From positions 1 to 5,390 of the forward strand of contig JAUVEF010000091.1 in the NCBI GenBank assembly GCA_030594905.1: a stretch of 5,390 nt of DNA. The letters run 5' to 3'. Shown here one piece after another: positions 1 to 5,390 of this stretch. The notes below the pieces were generated by a model. That model was not told the DNA's origin. It did no database searches and worked only from the letters and a program-made list of their open reading frames with translations. The DNA is from Methanosarcinales archaeon. Lineage in GTDB: Archaea; Halobacteriota; Methanosarcinia; Methanosarcinales; Methanogasteraceae. Position numbers and translations under genes: made by a program. How positions within the stretch are numbered: the first letter of the stretch is position 1; the number at the start of each line of letters is the position of its first letter.

Positions 1-1
1 A

Positions 2-862
2 TCGATGGCAGAGCATCTGGATGCCGAGCTTGTGGCAACCGAGATCAGGAACACACGCTGGTTTGACTCCAGCCGCAAAACCGAAGCTGCACGACACCTG
101 TTTCAGGACAGGCTTACAAGAATCAGCGACATGGCATCAGACCACGGCGTCGAGATCGCTGATGTGCGACAGAAGGCGTCCACGGACCAGCCAAAAGACA
201 TCATGAAGATTGCGCGGGACATCAATCCGAACATGTTGATAACGGGTACGCGCGGCGCAACAACCGGACAGGGGTTGAGCGATCGTGCAGCAGGACTCCT
301 CAACATCTCGAAGTACAACCTGCTCATGGTAAAGGACCTCGACCATGACATGGGTGACTACAAGAAGATCCTTGTCTCGGCAGACAGCCCGGTCAACATC
401 GCTGAATGTGCTGCAAAGGTTGCTGACGGGTACGATGCCGAACTGACTGCAGTCCAGGTCGTGGACCTCGAAGAGGGGCTCGTCACAGAGCGAGTCGTTT
501 ACCTGCCAGAGGCTGCCGCGTCATCAGGGACTGGAAGACAACGCAGAAGGCTTGGTGAGACCGTTAAGACCTCCGATACGCTGCTTACCAAGATGAAGGA
601 GAACCGGCTGGCGCGAGGACAGGCGCTTGCAGACTCCATTGCGGATATCGCGCGTGACCGAGGAGTTGCGGCAAGCTCGCAGGTTCTGGTTGGCAAGCAG
701 GGTGATGAAATCGCGAGACTCACCAGACAGCAGCGGTATGACCTGCTCGTTATGGGATCGAAGAGTGAGAGTGTGCTAAAGCGGCTTATGCACAAGACCG
801 CGCCGGAAACGATCGCGAGAAAGGTTCACAGTTCAGTTCTTGCGATCAAGAAAGTGGCGTGA
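2..862 (+). CDS. Tandem-domain universal stress protein (UspA family), 5' partial
   Basis: This gene encodes a protein with two UspA-like domains, a nucleotide-binding alpha/beta fold found in stress and signalling proteins; the specific role is unknown. The reading frame is open to the left edge. An ATG at 5 exists, but the text after it (HLDAELVATEI) matches the end of the first Usp helix and second strand, so the usual N-terminal strand and roughly 20-25 residues lie outside the window. Numbering from that ATG, domain 1 runs to about residue 110 and includes LITGTRG (78-84). Domain 2 starts at YKKILVSADSPVN (119-131) and ends with VMGSKSESVLKRL (249-261) and VHSSVLAIKK (274-283). The usual ATP loop G-x2-G-x9-G(S/T) is only partly kept in domain 1 and is degraded in domain 2, where the second glycine is Ser, so ATP binding by domain 2 is doubtful. 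No signal peptide or membrane segment is visible in the part present, so it is probably cytoplasmic. The family call is firm. Confidence 0.9.
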   Translation, partial: SMAEHLDAELVATEIRNTRWFDSSRKTEAARHLFQDRLTRISDMASDHGVEIADVRQKASTDQPKDIMKIARDINPNMLITGTRGATTGQGLSDRAAGLLNISKYNLLMVKDLDHDMGDYKKILVSADSPVNIAECAAKVADGYDAELTAVQVVDLEEGLVTERVVYLPEAAASSGTGRQRRRLGETVKTSDTLLTKMKENRLARGQALADSIADIARDRGVAASSQVLVGKQGDEIARLTRQQRYDLLVMGSKSESVLKRLMHKTAPETIARKVHSSVLAIKKVA

Positions 863-872
863 ATAATCGAGT

Positions 873-1058
873 AAAAACTGCCCTCCCGGGTGGGGGTATT
901 AGTTTTTTAGTGTGGGCGCTGGCAGAGCCGTCAAACTTTTGTGAAAGTTTGCAGGTGAAAACCGGCGTGTGGCCCTGGAGGGCAGTTTTTGAATGGGGCA
1001 TCAAACTTTTGTGAAGTTTTCAGGTGAAAACTGGCATCTAACCCGGAGGGCAGTTTTT
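873..1058. repeat. Inverted repeat AAAAACTGCCCTCC / GGAGGGCAGTTTTT
   Basis: AAAAACTGCCCTCC at 873-886 is the exact reverse complement of GGAGGGCAGTTTTT at both 977-990 and 1045-1058. With the outer copy the match extends to AAAAACTGCCCTCCCGGGT (873-891) against ACCCGGAGGGCAGTTTTT (1041-1058), broken only by one missing G. A near-direct copy of the left element lies at 1106-1122, where 16 of 17 bases match 879-895. The ends could be terminal inverted repeats of a ~186-bp miniature element, but I see no clear target-site duplication. They could equally be the stem of a structured RNA. Confidence 0.8.
879..908 (+). terminator. Possible transcription terminator of the stress-protein gene
   Basis: A C-rich then G-rich stretch (CCCTCCCGGGTGGGGG, 881-896) is followed by a T6 run at 903-908, shortly after the stop codon of the stress-protein gene. 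Archaeal RNA polymerase commonly stops at T runs. The GC stretch can form only a short stem and is also part of the repeat array that follows, so the T run is the main support. Confidence 0.35.
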
Positions 1059-1090
1059 GATCAAACTTTTGTGAAAAGTTTGTTGAACAG
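931..1090 (+). repeat. Three tandem units starting TCAAACTTTTGTGAA
   Basis: Units begin at 931, 1001 and 1061, giving periods of 70 and 60 bases; the third is truncated after about 30 bases. All three share TCAAACTTTTGTGAA. Units 1 and 2 also share CAGGTGAAAACYGGC (952-966 and 1021-1035) and GGAGGGCAGTTTTTGA (977-992 and 1045-1060). Each unit starts with a hairpin. In unit 1, 932-939 pairs with 944-951 (8 bp). In unit 2, 1003-1008 pairs with 1014-1019 (6 bp). In unit 3, 1062-1070 pairs with 1074-1082 (9 bp). The right arms differ in length and sequence yet still pair with the constant left arm, which hints that the fold matters. Function is unknown. Confidence 0.85.
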
Positions 1091-1175
1091 ATTGCGAGTG
1101 AGAAATGCCCTCCCGAGTGGGGCTGGCGATATACGTTTTCATAAATGTAAATGGGGTGTAAAATGACTGAATATT

Positions 1176-1197
1176 ATAGTGCATACACTATGAAAAA
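1176..1197 (-). terminator. Possible rio1 terminator (T run plus hairpin)
   Basis: Read on the minus strand, the rio1 stop is followed about 20 bases later by T5 (complement of 1193-1197), then by a perfect 6-bp hairpin: ATAGTG (1176-1181), loop CATA, CACTAT (1186-1191). The order T run then hairpin is not bacterial-style. A T run alone can stop archaeal polymerase, and the hairpin could protect the RNA 3' end. Support is weak. Confidence 0.3.
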
Positions 1198-1218
1198 TAT
1201 TAACTGGTAGCGCCGAGG

Positions 1219-1992
1219 TCATCCAAGGATCATATCCACAATCTTGTCTTCATCTGCCGTCACGCCGCGGCTCCTAAAGAACCTTATAGTATTGCGGATA
1301 TCCCGCATCAGAAACTTCATGGCATTCGGATGATCCAGCGTCACCGATTGACCCATATCGATGAATACGACCTCAGAGCCATTTAAGAGAATGTTAAACT
1401 CACTAAGATCTGCATGTACAAGATTTTCCAGATATAATTTCCTGATATAGTCAATGGTGGTGTCAAAGGCGTCCTGCGCCTGATCCGGGGTTAGTGGCAC
1501 CAAGCGTAGCTGTTGCACGGGAATCTCATCATTCCCGATGAACTCCATCAGAAGAACGTTGTTTCGCGAGACAAATGGTTCTGGCACGCGCACCCCCGCG
1601 GTGTGCGCCTTTTTTAAGTTCCTCAATTCTTTTTTCGTCCATGTGAAGACGATGCTCCGTTTATTGTGCTTCACATTCTTAAATCTCGGATCCCCTATTA
1701 TATAAGACTGCATCGCACGAAAATCACTCGCAGCGATGCGATAAATCTTTATAGCAACTTCTCGATCGCGTCCCCGTGCATGATAGACGTTTGCCTCTTT
1801 GCCCGTACTGATCACGCCACCGAGCGCTTCAATATAACCTTTGTTTGCAAGGTGGTATAGTGTTTTCAATGTGGAAGTGTCAAAAACACCTTCAAGAGAC
1901 TTTAAATCTTTTGAATCCTTCGTCCTGATCCGAAGTTTGTCGATGTCCCTGTCAATCGCCCTTATCTTTTTTTCGATTTGGAGTCTTGACAT
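1219..1992 (-). CDS. rio1: Rio1-type serine/threonine protein kinase/ATPase
   Basis: This 257-residue protein is an archaeal Rio1 kinase, an atypical kinase/ATPase. In eukaryotes, relatives act in late maturation of the small ribosomal subunit, and a similar cytoplasmic role is inferred here. It has an N-terminal helical, winged-helix-like part (about 1-55). The kinase core follows: flexible P-loop STGKEANVY (62-70), ATP-contacting Lys82 in AIKIY, hinge MEFIG (149-153), catalytic loop HADLSEFN (193-200) with Asp195 and Asn200, and metal-binding Asp212 in FIDMGQSV. Rio proteins lack the substrate-binding lobe of ordinary kinases, which fits this short length. All key residues are present. The ATG at 1992-1990 is the natural family start. 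The gene lies 21 bases after the aIF1A stop on the same strand, with no strong Shine-Dalgarno between, so it is probably co-transcribed. Rio2 is excluded by length and by the STGKEANVY and IDMGQ motifs. Confidence 0.95.
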   Translation of the reverse strand: MSRLQIEKKIRAIDRDIDKLRIRTKDSKDLKSLEGVFDTSTLKTLYHLANKGYIEALGGVISTGKEANVYHARGRDREVAIKIYRIAASDFRAMQSYIIGDPRFKNVKHNKRSIVFTWTKKELRNLKKAHTAGVRVPEPFVSRNNVLLMEFIGNDEIPVQQLRLVPLTPDQAQDAFDTTIDYIRKLYLENLVHADLSEFNILLNGSEVVFIDMGQSVTLDHPNAMKFLMRDIRNTIRFFRSRGVTADEDKIVDMILG

Positions 1993-2013
1993 GGTGCGGG
2001 ATGCCTTACTGCC

Positions 2014-2328
2014 TCATGAGAGGTACCCGCGACGTCGGAGCCAGTCGACCTGCGGCGCAGTGTATCGCCAGATCACGTCGGCCTTAGCATCCTGGAAATC
2101 CCACGGAACAATGATAACAATGTCGTTTTCACGAATCCATATCCGCTTCTTCATTCTACCCGGTATCCTGGCAGTCCTCACCGTCCCATCTATACATCGG
2201 ACCCGCAGATGGTTTGCGCCAAGCATTTTTTCAACAGTTGCCAGAATCTCACGGTCATGTTTGCGCGGGGTGCGCACACGCCCTATCGGCGCATCCACTG
2301 GCTTTTTCTGTTTACCCAGATAAAACAC
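2014..2328 (-). CDS. eif1A: Translation initiation factor aIF1A
   Basis: aIF1A is the archaeal homologue of eIF1A and bacterial IF1. It binds the A site of the small ribosomal subunit and helps initiator-tRNA placement. The OB-fold core is textbook: [20 protein letters not shown], then [35 protein letters not shown] and the C-terminal [12 protein letters not shown] basic N-terminal tail with KQKK precedes RVRTPRK, as in relatives. I chose GTG at 2328-2326, giving 105 codons including the initiator, which fits the family's roughly 100-110 residues. No in-frame ATG exists closer than 2466, which lies inside the divergent HD gene and upstream of the TATA box. An alternative is CTG at 2319-2317, six bases after GAGGTG (2330-2325), a perfect complement to the archaeal 16S tail. 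It is the first gene of an operon with rio1. Identity is certain; the start is not. Confidence 0.93.
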   Translation of the reverse strand: MFYLGKQKKPVDAPIGRVRTPRKHDREILATVEKMLGANHLRVRCIDGTVRTARIPGRMKKRIWIRENDIVIIVPWDFQDAKADVIWRYTAPQVDWLRRRGYLS

Positions 2329-2375
2329 CTCGATACAGGATATCCCATTGCATAGCTTTGCATTGTTGCTATATG

Positions 2376-2383
2376 TATATAAA
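2376..2383. promoter_or_regulatory. TATA box shared by the divergent aIF1A and HD genes
   Basis: The plus strand reads TATATAAA and the minus strand TTTATATA, which is the archaeal consensus. On the plus strand its centre is about 26 bases before the HD gene ATG (2406), so that mRNA would start at or next to the start codon. On the minus strand the same spacing puts the start near 2353, about 25 bases before the aIF1A GTG. No other TATA-like element is better placed for either gene. Upstream BRE elements are not clear on either side, so direction cannot be assigned from BRE. Confidence 0.6.
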
Positions 2384-2405
2384 CCTGCACAACTACCAAC
2401 CAGCA

Positions 2406-3596
2406 ATGAACGTGATTCGTGACCCGATCCATGGATACATCGAACTGGATGATGTAATGTTATCACTGGTCGATACGCCGGTAATGCAGCGATTACGTCG
2501 CATCAAGCAGCTCGGATTGACCAGTTTTGTGTATCCTGGTGCAAATCACACCAGATTCGAGCACTCGCTTGGCACATACCATCTTGCAAACTCGCTTTCA
2601 GATCGCGTCGATGATGTGACCGGGCGGCTCGAACTGCGCGTGGCAGCCCTGCTCCATGACATCGGGCATGGACCGCTCTCGCATGTGACCGAGAATTTAA
2701 TCAAGCGACATACCGGAAGGTCGCATGAGGATGTCTATCAGGTTATTAAGGAAGATCCGGATCTGGGCAGGATATTTGAGGAGAACTCGCTTGACATTTC
2801 GAGAGTTGCCAGTCACATAAAAGGAGAAACAAACCTCGGTGCTGCTTTGAACAGCGAAATCGATGTTGACCGGATGGATTACCTTGTGAGAGATGCGCAT
2901 TACACGGGCGTTCCACTTTCGGTCGATCTGGTTCGCTTGATTCATGAAATGTGGTTTTCAGACGGGAAACTCGTGATCAACAGCGGAGGGGTGCGGGCTG
3001 CAGAATCACTGTTACTCTCACGGTTCATGATGCACCCAACTGTCTATTATCACCATGTAACCCGGATTGCAGAGGCGATGTGCGTACATGCAGTTGAACG
3101 CATGATCGAGGAGGGTTTTGATGCGAAGAAACTCTCTACGATGGACGATCAGGATCTTTTCGTGCAGATGCACTCGCATCCCGGGTATCCCTCCGAGATC
3201 GCAGAGCGGCTGCGCGACAGGAGGCTGTTTAAGCGTGCGACATACATCGGGTTTGATGAAGTGGGCAAAAGTACGCTCAAGCACCGGAACAACACAAGAC
3301 TGATCGAGGCAGAACTTACGTCAGATCTTGGAATCGATCCCGGATATATCCTGATAGACATACCAAAGCCACCTGACATCGTGGAGACCGGCGCCATCAT
3401 CATGGTTGATCACGAGCGGAGGCGCCTCCATGAGGTGTCGCACCTCGTTGCAGCCATCGGTCATGCACAGCAGGATAATTGGCGGATGGGCGTATACACC
3501 ACGGATGAGCATCGTGACGCGGTCAGGCGTGCTGCAAACGAGTTTTTCGGCGTGAAAAAGCATAAACAGTTTAGACTGGATGAATTGACCACGTGA
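2406..3596 (+). CDS. HD-domain phosphohydrolase (SAMHD1/COG1078-like)
   Basis: This is a 396-residue metal-dependent HD-superfamily phosphohydrolase. Related proteins include SAMHD1 and bacterial dNTP triphosphohydrolases; a dNTPase role is plausible but the substrate is not shown by sequence. The start [14 protein letters not shown] is the characteristic N-terminus, fixing the ATG at 2406 although the frame stays open upstream to 2214. Metal-site residues are visible in order: His53 in [12 protein letters not shown], His84-Asp85 in [13 protein letters not shown], and Asp155 in [18 protein letters not shown]. These correspond to the SAMHD1 H-HD-D set, with Arg50 and Tyr159 at positions that contact nucleotide there. 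SAMHD1 has Lys after the last metal Asp; this protein has Arg156. Residues from about 230 on form the helical C-terminal part. No membrane segment or signal peptide is seen. It is transcribed divergently from aIF1A, probably as a leaderless mRNA. The family call is strong; the biological role is open. Confidence 0.92.
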   Translation: MNVIRDPIHGYIELDDVMLSLVDTPVMQRLRRIKQLGLTSFVYPGANHTRFEHSLGTYHLANSLSDRVDDVTGRLELRVAALLHDIGHGPLSHVTENLIKRHTGRSHEDVYQVIKEDPDLGRIFEENSLDISRVASHIKGETNLGAALNSEIDVDRMDYLVRDAHYTGVPLSVDLVRLIHEMWFSDGKLVINSGGVRAAESLLLSRFMMHPTVYYHHVTRIAEAMCVHAVERMIEEGFDAKKLSTMDDQDLFVQMHSHPGYPSEIAERLRDRRLFKRATYIGFDEVGKSTLKHRNNTRLIEAELTSDLGIDPGYILIDIPKPPDIVETGAIIMVDHERRRLHEVSHLVAAIGHAQQDNWRMGVYTTDEHRDAVRRAANEFFGVKKHKQFRLDELTT

Positions 3597-3613
3597 GGCA
3601 CATTGGCTACATA

Positions 3614-3628
3614 CGATAAACTTATGCG
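3614..3628 (+). promoter_or_regulatory. Candidate BRE/TATA for the por operon
   Basis: In the 54-base gap before porG, GATAAA (3615-3620) followed by CTTATGCG (3621-3628) resembles an archaeal BRE plus a weak TATA box. Its centre lies about 26 bases before the chosen porG ATG (3651), consistent with a leaderless transcript; the bases just before that ATG have no Shine-Dalgarno. The TATA match is imperfect, so this is tentative. Confidence 0.4.
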
Positions 3629-3650
3629 TGACCATGATTTACGTATACTC

Positions 3651-4193
3651 ATGAAGGAGATTCGGATTCACGGTCGCGGCGGGCAGGGCTCGGTTACTGC
3701 TGCCGAACTGCTTGCGATTGCGGCTTTCGAGGACGGCTTGTATAGTCAGGCATTCCCCGCATTTGGCGTTGAGCGAAGAGGCGCCCCTGTGATGGCTTTT
3801 GTACGTTTATCAGATCATACAATCAGACTGCGCAGCCAGGTATACGATCCAGACTATGTGATCGTGCAGGATGCAACACTGATCGAAACAGTCGATGTTG
3901 CTGGCGGACTGAAGGCAGATGGCACAATCATCATCAATACCGAGCACAAGCCCGAGGATCTTCACCTCAAGACCGACGCTTTAGTCAGGACGATTGATGC
4001 AACCGGAATAGCGCTTGACATCATTGGAAAACCAATCATGAATACTGTGATGCTCGGCGCGTTCGCAGGCGCAAGTGGAGAGGTCACCGCGGACTCAATC
4101 AAACATGCGGTGCAGGATCGATTCCCCGGAAAGGTCGGAGAGAAGAATGCCGAGGCGGTACAGAGTGCTTATGACCTGGTGGTGGGTGCATGA
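3651..4193 (+). CDS. porG: Pyruvate:ferredoxin oxidoreductase, gamma subunit
   Basis: PorG is the gamma subunit of the cytoplasmic pyruvate:ferredoxin oxidoreductase, which interconverts pyruvate plus CoA with acetyl-CoA, CO2 and reduced ferredoxin. In autotrophic archaea it often runs towards pyruvate synthesis. The 180-residue protein begins [20 protein letters not shown], with the family's glycine-rich GRGGQG at 8-13. It continues with [20 protein letters not shown] (33-52) and a C-terminal [10 protein letters not shown] (133-142). Length is normal for a separate gamma subunit. The frame is open upstream to a TTG at 3603, but the ATG at 3651 matches the conserved family start exactly and leaves room for a promoter. 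Its stop overlaps the porD start as ATGA (4190-4193), implying translational coupling. A related 2-ketoacid oxidoreductase is possible, but the sequence and the G-D-A order favour Por. Confidence 0.93.
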   Translation: MKEIRIHGRGGQGSVTAAELLAIAAFEDGLYSQAFPAFGVERRGAPVMAFVRLSDHTIRLRSQVYDPDYVIVQDATLIETVDVAGGLKADGTIIINTEHKPEDLHLKTDALVRTIDATGIALDIIGKPIMNTVMLGAFAGASGEVTADSIKHAVQDRFPGKVGEKNAEAVQSAYDLVVGA

Positions 4194-4450
4194 TTCCACA
4201 CGCACCAATCGGAGAGGTCGGATCCAGCCTTGCAAACAAGACTGGCGGCTGGAGGATATTTATTCCGGTATTTAGTGCAGAACTCTGCAACGGATGCGGC
4301 ACATGCGAGACCTTCTGTCCTGAGGGGATCGTTCACAAGATCGAGGGTGGTGACACGTTTATGGCTGATTACGATTACTGTAAGGGCTGCGGGGTATGTG
4401 CGGCTGAATGCCCGAAAGATGCCATAGAGATGGTCCTGGAGGAGAAATGA
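4190..4450 (+). CDS. porD: Pyruvate:ferredoxin oxidoreductase, delta (ferredoxin-like) subunit
   Basis: PorD is the small iron-sulphur subunit that passes electrons from the thiamine-diphosphate site to external ferredoxin. The 86-residue protein has two CxxCxxCxxxCP motifs, at Cys33/36/39/43 and Cys64/67/70/74, so it should carry two [4Fe-4S] clusters. The N-terminal 30 residues contain the PorD-typical [18 protein letters not shown] segment, which separates it from free ferredoxins and helps it dock in the complex. All eight cysteines are intact. It overlaps porG by four bases (ATGA, 4190-4193) and porA by four bases (4447-4450), so the three are almost certainly translated from one mRNA in matched amounts. 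Confidence 0.95.
   Translation: MIPHAPIGEVGSSLANKTGGWRIFIPVFSAELCNGCGTCETFCPEGIVHKIEGGDTFMADYDYCKGCGVCAAECPKDAIEMVLEEK
4438..4444 (+). promoter_or_regulatory. Shine-Dalgarno of porA inside the porD end
   Basis: GGAGGAG lies at the very end of porD, a few bases before the porA ATG at 4447. It is the clearest Shine-Dalgarno in the window and supports this start. It contrasts with the HD gene and porG, which lack one and seem leaderless. Confidence 0.65.
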
Positions 4451-5390
4451 CTGGAGAATTAAAAAGCGGAAGGCAGGTCGTCGAAGGCTCGTACGCGGTT
4501 GCACATGCGGCTGCTATGTGCAGACCTGACGTAATATCTGCGTATCCGATCACGCCGCAGACTCATATCGTGGAAGACCTGTCGCAGTTCGTTGCCGATG
4601 GCGTAATCGATTCTACGTATGTCAACGTCGAGAGTGAGTTCTCAGCATTGTCCGCACTCGTCGGGGCAAGTGCTGCGGGCGCACGGACATATTCTGCAAC
4701 AACATCGCAGGGACTTGCGCTGATGCACGAGGTGCTCTTCAATGCAGCGGGCATGAGACTCCCTATCGTGATGACGATCGTGAACCGGTCGATGTCGGCG
4801 CCGATCAACATCTGGAACGATCATCAGGACAGCATTGCAGAGCGGGACTCGGGCTGGATCCAGCTCTATATCGAGGATGCGCAGGAACTTGTTGATGCAA
4901 CAGCGCAGGCGTTCATGATCGGAGAGGATCCTGAGGTCTCGCTTCCGGTGATGGTCTGTATGGACGGATTCATTCTATCGCACGTATTTGAACCAGTGGA
5001 TCTTCTCGACCAGAAGGCTGTGGATGAATTTCTCCCGCAATTTGAGCCGTTGAGGACGCTTGATCCGGATAATCCGGCATCATTCGGCATGTTTGTTGAC
5101 CCTGCGTACTACATGGACTTCCGGTATCTTGTGGAGCAGGCGATGGACGCGTCAAGACAAAAGATAGAAGACGCAGCAAGGAAGTTCGAAGAAATCTTTG
5201 GCAGGCACTACGGCGGTCTGATCGACACATATCACACAGACGATGCAGAGATCATCCTTGTTGCGATGGGATCATTAGTCGGGACTCTTCGGGATGTGGT
5301 TGACGACCTCCGGGGCAAAGGAAAGTCGGTTGGGCTACTCAAGATCCGCGCATTCAGACCATTCCCGCTTGATGAGATCAAAAAGGTGGT
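4447..5390 (+). CDS. porA: Pyruvate:ferredoxin oxidoreductase, alpha subunit, 3' partial
   Basis: PorA is the alpha subunit; with PorB it forms the thiamine-diphosphate active site of pyruvate:ferredoxin oxidoreductase. The frame opens with ATG at 4447 and is still open at the right edge after 314 codons; family members are usually about 380-410 residues, so roughly the last fifth is missing. Visible motifs are the substrate-loop YPITPQT (33-39), VNVESEFSAL (60-69) and the ATTSQGLALMHEVLFNAAGMRLPIVM block (84-109). Then follow NRSMSAPINIWNDHQDS (113-129), with the Arg that in known enzymes helps bind the pyruvate carboxylate, and MDGFILSH (172-179). A C-terminal transketolase-like domain begins near DAEIILVAMGS (266-276). 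No disruption is seen. It overlaps porD by ATGA and has a good Shine-Dalgarno. By the usual archaeal order, porB should follow outside the window. Confidence 0.95.
   Translation, partial: MTGELKSGRQVVEGSYAVAHAAAMCRPDVISAYPITPQTHIVEDLSQFVADGVIDSTYVNVESEFSALSALVGASAAGARTYSATTSQGLALMHEVLFNAAGMRLPIVMTIVNRSMSAPINIWNDHQDSIAERDSGWIQLYIEDAQELVDATAQAFMIGEDPEVSLPVMVCMDGFILSHVFEPVDLLDQKAVDEFLPQFEPLRTLDPDNPASFGMFVDPAYYMDFRYLVEQAMDASRQKIEDAARKFEEIFGRHYGGLIDTYHTDDAEIILVAMGSLVGTLRDVVDDLRGKGKSVGLLKIRAFRPFPLDEIKKV

Larger units (their letters stand above)
863..1218. other. Non-coding convergent intergenic region carrying a repeat array
   Basis: This 356-base gap lies between the 3' ends of the stress-protein gene (+) and rio1 (-). 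I see no credible coding sequence on either strand. About 250 bases (873-1122) are repeats: a short element D near the left end, three hairpin-forming units, two inverted copies of D (called E), and a slightly diverged D' at the right. The remaining 1123-1218 is AT-richer and holds a small hairpin (1176-1191) just beyond the rio1 stop. No tRNA- or rRNA-like sequence was recognised. Confidence 0.8.

Noticed and set aside
972..983. GCCCTGGAGGGC as an operator palindrome
   Set aside because: It is a 5-bp arm palindrome with a 2-base centre, seen only in unit 1 and not kept in unit 2, so it is likely incidental to the E repeat.
931..1082. Three spaced direct repeats resembling a small CRISPR array
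   Set aside because: The stretches between the TCAAACTTTTGTGAA copies are themselves similar (shared CAGGTGAAAACYGGC and GGAGGGCAGTTTTTGA), so they are not unique spacers; there are no cas genes nearby.
1841..2323. 160-residue plus-strand open frame antisense to rio1 and aIF1A
   Set aside because: It lies opposite two clearly conserved genes and its translation shows no recognisable domain; it is a shadow of the real genes.
2214..2405. 64-residue N-terminal extension of the HD protein
   Set aside because: It is antisense to aIF1A, spans the promoter, is Cys/His-rich without a family match, and the conserved protein start is [10 protein letters not shown] at 2406.
2014..2466. N-terminally extended 150-residue aIF1A from the ATG at 2466
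   Set aside because: The extra 46 residues do not resemble aIF1A, run across the TATA box and overlap the start of the divergent HD gene.
3603..3650. porG starting at the upstream TTG
   Set aside because: Family members start at [13 protein letters not shown]; the upstream 16 codons overlap the likely promoter and look unrelated.
4169..4504. 111-residue minus-strand open frame opposite porG, porD and porA
   Set aside because: It covers the ends of three intact conserved genes and has no recognisable features.

Overview
The window looks like chromosomal DNA of a euryarchaeon, most likely from a methanogen-related lineage. The evidence is an archaeal translation factor aIF1A next to a Rio1-type atypical kinase, a pyruvate:ferredoxin oxidoreductase split into small subunits in the order gamma-delta-alpha, and archaeal TATA boxes placed for leaderless or short-leader transcripts. 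I cannot fix the genus from the sequence alone. Nothing suggests a phage, plasmid or insertion sequence.

Layout. (1) 2-862, + strand: the 3' part of a tandem-domain universal stress protein gene whose start lies before the window. (2) 863-1218: a 356-base non-coding gap between convergent genes. It holds an ordered array of repeats: three copies of a small TCAAACTTTTGTGAA hairpin alternating with a CCCTCC/GGAGGG element present in both orientations. (3) 1219-2328, - strand: a two-gene operon, aIF1A (2014-2328) then rio1 (1219-1992). (4) 2329-2405: a compact divergent promoter region with one near-symmetric TATA box (2376-2383) that could serve both aIF1A and the HD gene. (5) 2406-3596, + strand: an HD-domain phosphohydrolase related to SAMHD1/COG1078. 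(6) 3651-5390, + strand: porG, porD and porA, joined by ATGA stop/start overlaps; porA runs off the right edge.

How the genes relate. aIF1A and Rio1 are both linked to the small ribosomal subunit, in initiation and in 40S-type maturation, and are often neighbours in archaea. The por genes encode the enzyme linking acetyl-CoA, CO2, pyruvate and reduced ferredoxin, with PorD as the ferredoxin-like electron outlet. The HD protein and the stress protein have no evident functional link to either cluster.

No convincing new protein system is present; the genes are well-known families. The part least explained by known features is the 873-1122 repeat array. Its order (D, hairpin, E, hairpin, E, hairpin, D', where E is the reverse complement of D) could fold as RNA or DNA into nested stems, or could be the remains of a miniature inverted-repeat element.
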